This document shows positions 36,809 to 45,046 of a DNA stretch of 64,000 bases, piece after piece. Within the stretch, counting starts at the first letter, position 1. The number at the start of each line of letters is the position of its first letter. Below the pieces are notes generated by a model. That model saw only the letters and a program-made list of their open reading frames with translations, was not told the DNA's origin and made no database searches. Source of the stretch: Bacillus sp. Xin1 (GTDB lineage: Bacteria > Bacillota > Bacilli > Bacillales > Bacillaceae_G); assembly GCF_013314535.1 (NCBI RefSeq), contig NZ_JABUAE010000007.1, positions 62,001-126,000 on the forward strand, given 5' to 3'. Both the position numbers and the translations under genes were made by a program.

Positions 36809-38370
36809 TGTCTTCTCTATTAGCTTACGATGCAGGTACTGGCAGTATCCGGGCTGTCCTTTTTGATTTAGAAGGAAATCAACTTGCGGTGAGTCAAAAA
36901 GAGTGGCTTCATAAATCAGACCCTCGCTATCCTAATTCTATGAATTTTGATGTGGTAGAGAATTGGAAACTCGTTCAAGAATGTACAAAAGATGTCCTTC
37001 AAAAAAACAATACACCCCCTTCCTCTATTAAAGCGATTAGTGCCACAAGTATGCGGGAAGGTTTTGTTTTATACGATAAAGAAGGCCGTGAGATATGGGC
37101 ATGTGCGAATGTTGATGGTCGTGCTTCTCATGAAGTAAGTGAGTTAAAACAAATCCGCTCCCTTCTTGAAGAAGATTTATATGCAAAATCAGGGCAAACC
37201 TTTTCTTTAGGTGCTTTACCTAGATTGCTTTGGATACAAAAGCATCAACCCGACATATACGATAAAGCCCACTCCTTTACAATGTTAAACGATTGGATTC
37301 TTTATAAATTGAGTGGTGTACTGCAAATAGACCCTTCAAATGGATGTACCTCTGGTATCTTTAATTTACAAAATAGAACTTGGGATAATTCAGTTGCTAA
37401 ACAATGCGGGCTTTCTTTATCATTTTCTCCGACTGTCAATGAAGCTGGTACAGTCATTGGTAGTGTCACAAAACAAAGTGCGGAGCTGACAGGGTTACAA
37501 GTAGGAACACTGGTAGTTGCTGGTGGCGGTGATGCACAGATGGCTTCACTCGGTTCGGGAATCGTAAAGCCTGATCAAACCTTTATTTGCGGGGGTAGCT
37601 TCTGGCAACAAGAAGTAAATATAACAAATCCAAAAACGGATCCACATGCTCGTATTCGTGTGAATTGCCACGTGATTCCAAAACTTTGGCAATATGAAAC
37701 CATCGCGTTTTTCCCTGGCCTTGTTATGCGATGGTTTCGTGATGCTTTTTGCCAAGAAGAAAAACAACTTGCAGATGAACTTGGTGTGGATGCTTATGAA
37801 TTATTGGAAGAACAGGCAAAGCAAGTACCTGTCGGCTCATATGGCATTATGCCGATCTTTTCAAATGTAATGAATTATATTTCCTGGCGTCATGCTGCCC
37901 CTTCCTTTATCAATTTAAGCTTAGATGCTGATAAATGTGGGAAGAAAGAATTGTTCCGTGCAATTGAAGAAAATGCTGCATTTGTAACACTTGGTAATTT
38001 AAAGTTAATAGAAGCATTAACCGGAAAATTCCCTTCTAAAGTGATATTTGCGGGCGGTGCTGCAAAAGGCAAACTATGGCCGCAAATCGTTGCGGATGTT
38101 CTCGGAATTCCTGTCAAAGTACCAGTTGTCAAAGAAGCAGCTGCTTTAGGAACAGCCATTGCGGCAGGTGTTGGTGCAGGTATATATGACTCTATGGAAG
38201 CAACCTCTCAGAAATTCGTAAAGTGGGAAAGCACATATGAACCGAATGCTGAGCATCACAAACTATATCAACAATTTTATCAAACATGGAAATCCGTTTA
38301 TGAAAAACAACTCCCGCTAGCGGATGAAGGATTTACATCACATATGTGGATTGCACCAGGTGCATTGTAA
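36808..38370 (+). CDS. lsrK: Autoinducer-2 kinase LsrK
   Basis: 520 residues of the FGGY kinase family. It phosphorylates internalised AI-2 at C5. ATP-binding phosphate loop LLAYDAGTGSIRAVLFD at the N-terminus; AGGGDAQMASLGSG and FAGGAAKGKLWPQI are the later FGGY signatures. Translationally coupled to lsrR. Confidence 0.92.
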   Translation: MSSLLAYDAGTGSIRAVLFDLEGNQLAVSQKEWLHKSDPRYPNSMNFDVVENWKLVQECTKDVLQKNNTPPSSIKAISATSMREGFVLYDKEGREIWACANVDGRASHEVSELKQIRSLLEEDLYAKSGQTFSLGALPRLLWIQKHQPDIYDKAHSFTMLNDWILYKLSGVLQIDPSNGCTSGIFNLQNRTWDNSVAKQCGLSLSFSPTVNEAGTVIGSVTKQSAELTGLQVGTLVVAGGGDAQMASLGSGIVKPDQTFICGGSFWQQEVNITNPKTDPHARIRVNCHVIPKLWQYETIAFFPGLVMRWFRDAFCQEEKQLADELGVDAYELLEEQAKQVPVGSYGIMPIFSNVMNYISWRHAAPSFINLSLDADKCGKKELFRAIEENAAFVTLGNLKLIEALTGKFPSKVIFAGGAAKGKLWPQIVADVLGIPVKVPVVKEAAALGTAIAAGVGAGIYDSMEATSQKFVKWESTYEPNAEHHKLYQQFYQTWKSVYEKQLPLADEGFTSHMWIAPGAL

Positions 38371-38395
38371 TCCATTACATAAAGGAGTGAACAAC

Positions 38396-38758
38396 ATGCT
38401 TAAAGTGAATGAAGAGGATTTCTCCTATCGCTTTGGTAACCATGGTCCTAAATATTTATTGAAAGGCCCTAATATTGACCTTGGTATTGTAGTCATTCAA
38501 CCTGGTCAAGAATTTCAAAATCATTATCATACAACTTGCGAAGAAATTTTTTATGCGCTAGAAGGTGAAATTGATTTCTACATTAATAATGAAAGAGTTC
38601 CTGTAAAACAAGGTGACGCCTTACAAGTTCGCCCTCATGAATCCCACTACCTGATTAACCATTCAGACCAAATCTTTAAAGCTGTTTTTATTAAATCACC
38701 ACATTTACAAGAAAAAGATACGGTACAAACAAAAAATCCCAAATTAACGAAGGAGTGA
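38396..38758 (+). CDS. Cupin protein of the lsr locus
   Basis: 120 residues. Cupin motif 1 is complete: HYHTTCEEIFYALEGEIDFY supplies His, His, Glu; motif 2 RPHESHYLINH supplies His residues. The ATG at 38396 follows AAAGGAGTG. It lies 25 bases after lsrK and six before lsrF. No LsrG-like monooxygenase-fold isomerase is present in the locus, so this cupin may do that step; that is inference from position. Confidence 0.85.
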   Translation: MLKVNEEDFSYRFGNHGPKYLLKGPNIDLGIVVIQPGQEFQNHYHTTCEEIFYALEGEIDFYINNERVPVKQGDALQVRPHESHYLINHSDQIFKAVFIKSPHLQEKDTVQTKNPKLTKE

Positions 38759-38764
38759 TTCACA

Positions 38765-39547
38765 ATGACTTGGGGATTTCAAAATCGATTAAATACAATA
38801 TTACCTGATGGAAAGGCTGTTATGTTAGCGATAGATCACGGTTACTTTTTAGGGCCAATTCATGGATTAGAGCAGCCATTAGAAACAGTAAAAAACTTAC
38901 TTCCCTATACAGATTCTCTCTTTTTAACAAGAGGTGTACTCAATTCCTGTATTCCTGAAGACTGCAAAACACCGATGGTACTGCGTGTTTCAGGCGGAGC
39001 AACTGTAGTTGGTAAAGATTTAGCAAATGAAACGATCGTTACACCAATTAAAGAAGCATTGCGACAAAACGTGGTCGGAGTCGGCGTATCTGTTTTTGTC
39101 GGTTCGGAATATGAAACACAAACCGTTGCGAATTTAGCTAACGTTGTTTCCGAAGCACACGACTACGGATTACCAGTTCTTGGTATTACAGCCGTAGCAA
39201 AGGAACTACAAAAACGAGAAGCTCGTTTCCTAGCACTCGCATCACGTGTATGTGTAGAAATGGGGGCTGACATTATTAAAACATATTACTGCGAAGGATT
39301 TGAAAAAATCACAAGCACTTGCCCTGCCCCAGTCGTCATTGCAGGAGGACCAAAATTAGATTCGATTGAAGACGCATTAACCATTACGTATCAGGCATTG
39401 CAAGAGGGTGCAATTGGGGTTGATATGGGACGCAACATTTGGCAGTCTGAACATCCAGCGGCAATGATTCAAGCGATACATGGTATTGTCAAAAATGGCT
39501 TACATGTAAAAGAAGCACTTGAATTATATAATGAAGTGAAGAACTAG
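38765..39547 (+). CDS. lsrF: 3-hydroxy-5-phosphonooxypentane-2,4-dione thiolase LsrF
   Basis: 260 residues, a class I aldolase fold shared with DhnA/FBP aldolase. MLAIDHGYFLGPIHGLEQP and GADIIKTYYCEGF (Schiff-base Lys region) and VIAGGPKLDSIEDAL are typical of LsrF. It transfers the acetyl group of phospho-AI-2 breakdown products to CoA. Shorter than the ~290-residue enteric enzyme. GAAGGAGTG precedes the ATG. Last gene of the lsrRK side; an IS remnant begins about 20 bases later. Confidence 0.9.
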   Translation: MTWGFQNRLNTILPDGKAVMLAIDHGYFLGPIHGLEQPLETVKNLLPYTDSLFLTRGVLNSCIPEDCKTPMVLRVSGGATVVGKDLANETIVTPIKEALRQNVVGVGVSVFVGSEYETQTVANLANVVSEAHDYGLPVLGITAVAKELQKREARFLALASRVCVEMGADIIKTYYCEGFEKITSTCPAPVVIAGGPKLDSIEDALTITYQALQEGAIGVDMGRNIWQSEHPAAMIQAIHGIVKNGLHVKEALELYNEVKN

Positions 39548-39604
39548 ATTGAACTACCACCACCTACCTTGAAGTGACCCCGTAAAGTTAGACAGGTTAT
39601 TTCG

Positions 39605-40003
39605 TTAGGCGGCGATTAAGGTCTGAATTCGGTATTGCACTGGACTCAGACCTTTTAATTTCGCCATAATTCGTTTGTGATTGTAGTAATCTATATAGTA
39701 CGCTAGTTCTTTCTTAAATTGTTCTACACTTTCAAATTCCTTCAAACGGTATTTCTTCATACGTACCAGACATTTCAAGCCCAATTCTTTCATGATACGT
39801 TGCACCTTTTTATGGTTCACACGTTGGCCTCGATTTCCGAGTTCATCTCGAATAAGGCGATATCCATAACGTCCTTCATTTTCACTATAAATCGATTGAA
39901 TTAAGATTTTCAGTTCCGCATCTTTATCCGGTTTCTCAGCGTTTTTCACCCAGTAATAGTATGTGCTACGTGGGATATCTGCGAGTTGTAGGAGTGCTTT
40001 CAC
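39605..40003 (-). pseudogene. IS150-type OrfB transposase with the catalytic core deleted
   Basis: The N-terminal helix-turn-helix half (LQLADIPRSTYYYWVK through KKVQRIMKELGLKC) runs directly into the C-terminal end (LKEFESVEQFKKELAYYIDY and GLSPVQYR). The rve core holding two of the three DDE residues is missing without a frame change. The upstream frame (VVYELRTEFPV) lies just before 40003. It cannot be active. Confidence 0.85.
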
Positions 40004-40029
40004 CGGGAATTCAGTCCTTAGTTCATAGA

Positions 40030-40554
40030 CTACTTGTGTTTTGTCTTGTTTGGTGATTTTTCCTTGTTTTGAACTAAGGCATTCAACTTTTTTAAGTACG
40101 CATTCTCCATACGCAAACGCTCTAATTCGATTTGAAGTGCCTCGATAGATCTTTCAGCTGGTACTGATTTTGTCATTTGTTTATCTGTTTCGCTTTTCAT
40201 AGATTGACGCCCCTTTTCCTTTGGTTTTAGGGCGTCGATTCCACCAGATTCAAACTGTTTTTTCCCAAGTTCGAATCATCTTCGTTGTAGATATGTTGAA
40301 AATCGCAGTTATTTCCCGGATAGACGTCCCATGTTCGATCATATAATTCAGTACGTCTCTAGTTTATACTGCATAGAATACGCTGTATAGCTTTTTATAA
40401 AAGCCTTTACTCCATGATATTCATATCGTTTAATCAAAAGTAGTAAATCACCTTTAGCCATGCCAAGTGTATCGGCGATTGCCCTGCATGATTCATTTCC
40501 ATTTACATAACGCTGAACAGCTGCTAATTTTTCTGATTCAGAGAATTTCTGCAT
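40030..40554 (-). pseudogene. IS150-type OrfA, frameshifted
   Basis: It starts MQKFSESEKLAAVQRYVNG after a GGAGGTGC site and continues in other frames as DVLNYMIEHGTSIREI and then FESGGIDALKPKEKG, ending in a coiled coil (ALQIELERLRMENAYLKKL). Two frameshifts are visible: one near 40360 and one in a run of six A's near 40265. Confidence 0.8.
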
Positions 40555-40771
40555 ATGAAAAGCACCTCCAATTGTTAGATTGCCGCGTCTAACAATTGGG
40601 GTGCACTTCACGTTTAGCGGAGGGGGGCTTCTCGGTTAAAATGATAAAGAAGGAGAAAAAACCATAACGGATTCTCCTTTAAGGTGGTTCCATCCTGTGC
40701 TTTTTATTTGAATATCCCTAATTGTTTTATTTATATTTAAATAGAACACTAAATAAGAACTGTTATACCCA

Positions 40772-40807
40772 ACAAAGAACCGTGGAACAATTTCCACGGT
40801 TCTTTGT
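40772..40807. terminator. Perfect hairpin in a gene-free stretch
   Basis: Arms ACAAAGAACCGTGGAA and its complement, four bases between. It is the only clear structure in 40611-41027, where I see no gene; it could end transcripts in either direction. Confidence 0.6.
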
Positions 40808-41027
40808 TTACATCTAGTAGCCTTTATTATGTAATGGGGCAGCAAAAAAGTGAAATCCTAATATAAAGGCTTCACAGCTAATAGCAGATACAACTAATCC
40901 AGCCAAGTCATTGGGTAATACCCCAATATCAATTGATTAATACATATCTATTCCCCAAAAAAACATATGAACATATTATATTATAGTACAACTCTTTAAC
41001 AACCACTCTAAGAAGGGGGCTATCTAT

Positions 41028-41213
41028 ATGTTTGAAGACAAATCTAAAGTTAATTACCCATATGAATTTGCAGAAACTATAACGACACCAATTAAAAAAC
41101 CAAATTATACAAAATTTAAAAATAGTACAAACACACAACCTTTGGTTATTTCAAAACATTACGTTGAAAAACCTCTATACTCCGAAAGAATCAATACCCC
41201 TAAAAACAAATAA
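41028..41213 (+). CDS. Small hypothetical protein, 61 residues
   Basis: Hydrophilic, rich in Lys, Thr, Pro and Tyr (KVNYPYEFAETITTPIKKPN), no hydrophobic segment or known motif. Support comes from an AAGGGGG site eight bases before the ATG and a terminator beginning 17 bases after the stop. Function unknown. Confidence 0.5.
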   Translation: MFEDKSKVNYPYEFAETITTPIKKPNYTKFKNSTNTQPLVISKHYVEKPLYSERINTPKNK

Positions 41214-41705
41214 TCAAAGTTCTTTAAAAAAAAGACTACATCCATATATAAATGTAGTCTTTTCCTTGCTCTGTCTGCAGACGGACTTTATAATTTTTTT
41301 CATCCCTGGAAAGATAAAGTCTGGGGTCCAATTTATTTTCCAAGATTTCTTATCTCCATCTTTTTCTTGCACAAGTTTTGCTTCATGTGAGAAAGAGATT
41401 TTTCCTCCTGCTGTATCCATACTTACAGTAAATAAAATGACCTTATTTTCCGTTTTATCTTTAATTACTTCCTTTCTTTTAACTTTTAAATTCTCAACTC
41501 CAATACCTTTGTGAATTTTTTCATTTTTCTCTGTAAACTCTTTTTTTGAAATGGATTCTTTTGCGTGTTTTGACAGTTGATCATACATATCTGCAAATTT
41601 TTTGTCATTCCATAATTTTATATATGTTTCAAATGCTTGTTCCGAAGTTTCGCCTTTATTGCATCCTACCAATATAAATGTGAAACAAAAGAAAAGTAGT
41701 ATCCA
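41214..41705 (-). pseudogene. Class B PBP remnant: lipoprotein signal plus MecA_N (NTF2-like) domain
   Basis: The frame opens as WILLFFCFTFILVGC, a lipoprotein signal with lipobox LVGC, but the codon before it is TAA, not a start. A MecA_N domain follows (EQAFETYIKLWNDKKF, KISFSHEAKLVQEKDG, WTPDFIFPGM). After PGMKK the true frame (YKVRLQTEQGK) continues only after a frameshift in an A run, then ends. The transpeptidase domain is gone. It lies directly downstream of an intact PBP gene. Confidence 0.75.
41230..41263. terminator. Terminator after the 61-residue gene
   Basis: Arms AAAAGACTACAT and ATGTAGTCTTTT. The hairpin lies within the 3' end of the PBP remnant on the other strand. Confidence 0.8.
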
Positions 41706-41726
41706 TTAAAGAATTAAATTTCACTG

Positions 41727-43859
41727 TTACTGATTAGAATTCACTATATTAGTAGCTTCACCATTCATACGTTGGTTTTTCAAGTCAAAGTATATATCTA
41801 ATATATCCTTTCCAATTAATGAATTAATACCGCTTTTATCATTGTGAACCCAAGGGACTACTACAGAAAATGCTATTTCTGGATTATCGTATGGAGCATA
41901 TCCAACTAATGTTAAATTGTAACACTCAATACGTTCTCCCTTCTCATTCCTTCCAATTTTACTTTCTCCTCCATATACTGTCTGAGCTGTTCCTGTTTTC
42001 CCAGCTGGTTTATATGGTGCCTTTTGGAAATATTTCACACCAGTTCCATCGCCTTCTTGAAATACCCATCTAAAGCCTTCTTTTACTCGATCAATATACT
42101 CCGATTTCACTTCCACTCGATTTAACACAACAGGTTCTATAGATTGTACAACTTTTCCAATTTCTTCTTTTTTGCTTGTTTGTTCTCGAATCTCTTGGAC
42201 AATTTGAGGCTGCATTCGGTATCCATCATTTGCAATGGTTGAAATATATTGTGCCAATTGTAGTGGTGTATACGTATCATACTGCCCAATAGAAAAATCT
42301 AATAAAAATCCTGGTTGGCTATCTTTCTGTCTCGTTTGTCCAGTTATTTCATTTGGTAAATTAATTCCTGTTGGGACGCCTAAACCAAATTGTTTAAAAT
42401 AATAACGCATTGTGTCAAATGCTGCTTGTTTAATATCCAATGAACTATTTGGTACATAATTCACTCCAGCTATTTGTAAAGCGGTATGAAACATGTATAC
42501 ATTTGATGATACTTGTAAAGCCCTTAAATCATTAATATTTCCAAACCCAGATACATTCCATGATTTTTTAACTCTCGTACCTTTAAACTTCATAGGTGTG
42601 TCATAAAATTGAGTCCCTGGTTGTATAGCTCCGGTTTCGTATCCAGTTAATAAAGTAGCACCTTTTACAGCTGATCCTAACTCATAAGAAGTTACCATGT
42701 TGCCTAATGCAAAATCTTCTACTTCTGTTTTCCCATCTTTTTCTACCAATCTCTTACCAGCCATAGATAATAGTTGTCCGGTTTTCGGATCCATCATGAC
42801 AACAAAAGCACGATCCATTAATGGTTCAGAACTCTTAAAAGCTTTTAAATTTTTTTCTATACTTTCTTCTACTTTTTTTTGTAACTCCATATCGATTGTT
42901 AAAGTTAAATTGTTACCACTTTTTCCTTTAGAGACTGTTTCCGTTTGAATAACGTTTCCTGCTTTATCAATATTATTTTTAACTTCTTTTTTTGTTCCAT
43001 GTAATACATCTTCATATCGTTGTTCAATATAACTTTTCCCCACGCGATCGTTCCGATTATATCCGCGAACCAAATAAGAATCTAAATGATCTTTTGGCAA
43101 TCCTTCTTCAGCGCTTGTTATATTACCTAATACTGAACGGAATAAATCACCATTTACATAGTTTCGTTCCCAATCAACTGTCGCATCTATTCCTGGAAAT
43201 TTTGCTAAATTTTCACTTATCCTCGTATACTCTTGCTCTGTCACGTCTTTTTTAATAATTTGTGGTGTCATTTGATAACCAGAACTCATTTTGCTTTTAA
43301 TAACTAATACTTTTAAGTCTTGTGGCGTGAGCTCTGCTAATTCATCTTCTGTAATGCGCTTTCGTCTTAACTCTTCGATTCTCTTGTCTAACTCTTTCCC
43401 TTCTATACCCTTTTCTCTAAATTTTTCCTCGTCTTGCTTCGTGACCTTTGCTTTAGCACGCTTTTTATTTAATTGCATCCAATAATCTTTTTTATCTACT
43501 TCAGTTAATTTATTTATTTCTTCTTCCGATATTTCAAGTATATTTGCAATATCTTCTGCAGTTTTTAAAACGTCTTCAGAGCTTACTCCCTTCAATCTTG
43601 TATACGTAATCGTACGAAGCGCTCTATTATCAACAACCGGTTTCCCTTCTCGATCATAAATTTTTCCACGCGGAACTGAAATACTCGTTGTTGCATTTTC
43701 ATTTTTTTCCACTTGATTTTTATAGGTCTCTCCGTCAACAATTTGTACTTTTCCGAGCTGAACAATAATAGCCGAAAATAGTATAAATACGCAGAAAAAT
43801 AGAATGTTTAATCGGATAGATATCGATGTCTTCTGCTTCTTTCCTGTTCGTTTTTTCAT
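41727..43859 (-). CDS. Class B penicillin-binding protein, PbpA/PbpH type
   Basis: 710 residues. One N-terminal membrane anchor (about 15-37), a dimerisation domain starting RGKIYDREGKPV with a charged insert (~110-190) usual in Bacillus PBP2A/PbpH, and a C-terminal transpeptidase. Active-site motifs: SxxK in YELGSAVKGAT, SxN in VSSNVYM, KTG in AGKTGTAQ. It cross-links peptidoglycan; whether it has low beta-lactam affinity cannot be seen. It belongs to the PBP/beta-lactamase block but has no ECF-type promoter motif upstream that I can find. Confidence 0.9.
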   Translation of the reverse strand: MKKRTGKKQKTSISIRLNILFFCVFILFSAIIVQLGKVQIVDGETYKNQVEKNENATTSISVPRGKIYDREGKPVVDNRALRTITYTRLKGVSSEDVLKTAEDIANILEISEEEINKLTEVDKKDYWMQLNKKRAKAKVTKQDEEKFREKGIEGKELDKRIEELRRKRITEDELAELTPQDLKVLVIKSKMSSGYQMTPQIIKKDVTEQEYTRISENLAKFPGIDATVDWERNYVNGDLFRSVLGNITSAEEGLPKDHLDSYLVRGYNRNDRVGKSYIEQRYEDVLHGTKKEVKNNIDKAGNVIQTETVSKGKSGNNLTLTIDMELQKKVEESIEKNLKAFKSSEPLMDRAFVVMMDPKTGQLLSMAGKRLVEKDGKTEVEDFALGNMVTSYELGSAVKGATLLTGYETGAIQPGTQFYDTPMKFKGTRVKKSWNVSGFGNINDLRALQVSSNVYMFHTALQIAGVNYVPNSSLDIKQAAFDTMRYYFKQFGLGVPTGINLPNEITGQTRQKDSQPGFLLDFSIGQYDTYTPLQLAQYISTIANDGYRMQPQIVQEIREQTSKKEEIGKVVQSIEPVVLNRVEVKSEYIDRVKEGFRWVFQEGDGTGVKYFQKAPYKPAGKTGTAQTVYGGESKIGRNEKGERIECYNLTLVGYAPYDNPEIAFSVVVPWVHNDKSGINSLIGKDILDIYFDLKNQRMNGEATNIVNSNQ

Positions 43860-44113
43860 ACATCCTCCGTATATATTTTAATAAATTTTGTTCAGATTAC
43901 AGTTTTGTATGCAAATTCGTGCATACGTTATCCAATCTTAGTAGCATCTCATTCAATTACTGAAATGAATAGATGAAGATGGAACCGCTCCTCTATTTAC
44001 AAAAAGAATAAGAGAAACTACGTTCAATCATAAGCAGTTCCCCTTATTTTTTATAAATATATCTAAAACAAGTGTTAGACTGTTCCTCTATAGTATGTGG
44101 CCGTCATATCATA

Positions 44114-44902
44114 TTAATTTTCGTTATTTTTTAATAAATTCAATGTATGAGTAAATAAACGCTTATCTCCGGGATCTCCATGTCCTGGTACAATCATATT
44201 TATATCATTGTATTTCTTTTCTACTTTTTTAATTGCCTTTGACCAATTAGATACATATGAACCTGGAGTCTGTACAATCTCTTGTGTATCTAATGATTTT
44301 ATTAAACATCCTCCAAATAGGATTTTATACTTTGGTAACCACACTGTAATGTTATCTTGTGTATGTCCTTTTCCTGGATAAAATGTTTCCACGTTTATAT
44401 CACCAAATCGCATATTATCACGTTTCTTCAAGTCACCAAGAGGCTTATCAAAACCTTGTTTCTCTGCTAAATCAGCAGTTAAAGCCGTACTGTGTACCTT
44501 GACACCTTTTTTAATCAGCGTTTTAATTCCTCCTATACGATCGTCATGAGCATGTGTCACAATTGCTTCCGTGACCTCTTTTGTAGGAAATTGCTTTTTT
44601 AGTATTTGAAGCAGTTGATCTGTAAGATCATCATTCCAAGGTGTATCAATCAGTACCAATCCTTTAGATGTTTCAAGAATTAAACCATTTGCAGGAATAC
44701 GTGTTCCGTTTACCACTCCAATACTCGTATGCATCCATACCTTTGGATGCAACTGTGAAATAGATACATCTTTCTCTTGATCTTTATTTTTTATTTGCTC
44801 TACTTTTTCAGCAGCCTGTACTGGAAATATCGAACTAGCAAATTGGCTAAATCCCAATATACTTGCGCATAAACCTACTTTTAATATTATTTTCTTTTTC
44901 AT
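44114..44902 (-). CDS. Subclass B1 metallo-beta-lactamase, divergent BcII relative
   Basis: 262 residues with a Sec signal peptide (cleavage near VQA/AEK). All B1 zinc ligands are present: HAHDD (His117, His119, Asp121), His in GKGHT, Cys in FGGCLIKS and His in VPGHGD; the BcII Lys after the Cys site is kept. It differs from BcII, as I recall that protein, at many positions, including HAHD for HAHA. AAAGGAG eight bases upstream selects the ATG at 44902 over longer frames. An ECF-type promoter motif lies 55 bases upstream, and a PBP gene diverges from it. Confidence 0.9.
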   Translation of the reverse strand: MKKKIILKVGLCASILGFSQFASSIFPVQAAEKVEQIKNKDQEKDVSISQLHPKVWMHTSIGVVNGTRIPANGLILETSKGLVLIDTPWNDDLTDQLLQILKKQFPTKEVTEAIVTHAHDDRIGGIKTLIKKGVKVHSTALTADLAEKQGFDKPLGDLKKRDNMRFGDINVETFYPGKGHTQDNITVWLPKYKILFGGCLIKSLDTQEIVQTPGSYVSNWSKAIKKVEKKYNDINMIVPGHGDPGDKRLFTHTLNLLKNNEN

Positions 44903-44956
44903 TATCATTGCTCCTTTCTTAGCAACTTCTTTCTCTAAAAGTGCTATTACACCTAA

Positions 44957-44984
44957 TAGACAATCCACATGATAAATTTGTTCC
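44957..44984 (-). promoter_or_regulatory. ECF-sigma-type promoter of the metallo-beta-lactamase gene
   Basis: On the minus strand GGAAC (44980-44984) is followed after 17 bp by TGTCTA (44957-44962), with A right after GGAAC. The same motif and spacing occur before the sigma gene at 48257-48284. The predicted transcript starts about 48 bases before the ATG. Confidence 0.7.
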
Positions 44985-44988
44985 CACA

Positions 44989-45017
44989 TTTACAAAAAAA
45001 ATAATAAATTTTAATAT
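44989..45017 (+). promoter_or_regulatory. SigA-type promoter of the divergent PBP gene
   Basis: TTTACA (44989-44994), 17 bp, TAATAT (45012-45017), 30 bases before the start codon. It is almost back to back with the beta-lactamase promoter. Confidence 0.6.
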
Positions 45018-45046
45018 AGAATAGAATCTGGGTAAGGGAGGATTTT

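Larger units (their letters stand above)
39570..40610 (-). mobile_element. Internally deleted IS3-family (IS150 group) element
   Basis: Terminal inverted repeats of 24 bp: TGAAGTGACCCC... at 39570-39593 and its imperfect complement (TGAAGTGCACCCC... on the minus strand) at 40587-40610. A 12-bp hairpin (CCAATTGTTAGA / TCTAACAATTGG, 40568-40599) adjoins the left end. About 1.04 kb against roughly 1.4 kb expected. No target duplication is obvious. The two inner transposase genes are broken. Confidence 0.85.

Noticed and set aside
40636-40845. 69-residue minus-strand frame downstream of the IS element
   Set aside because: No ribosome site or family resemblance, and it overlaps the perfect hairpin at 40772-40807.
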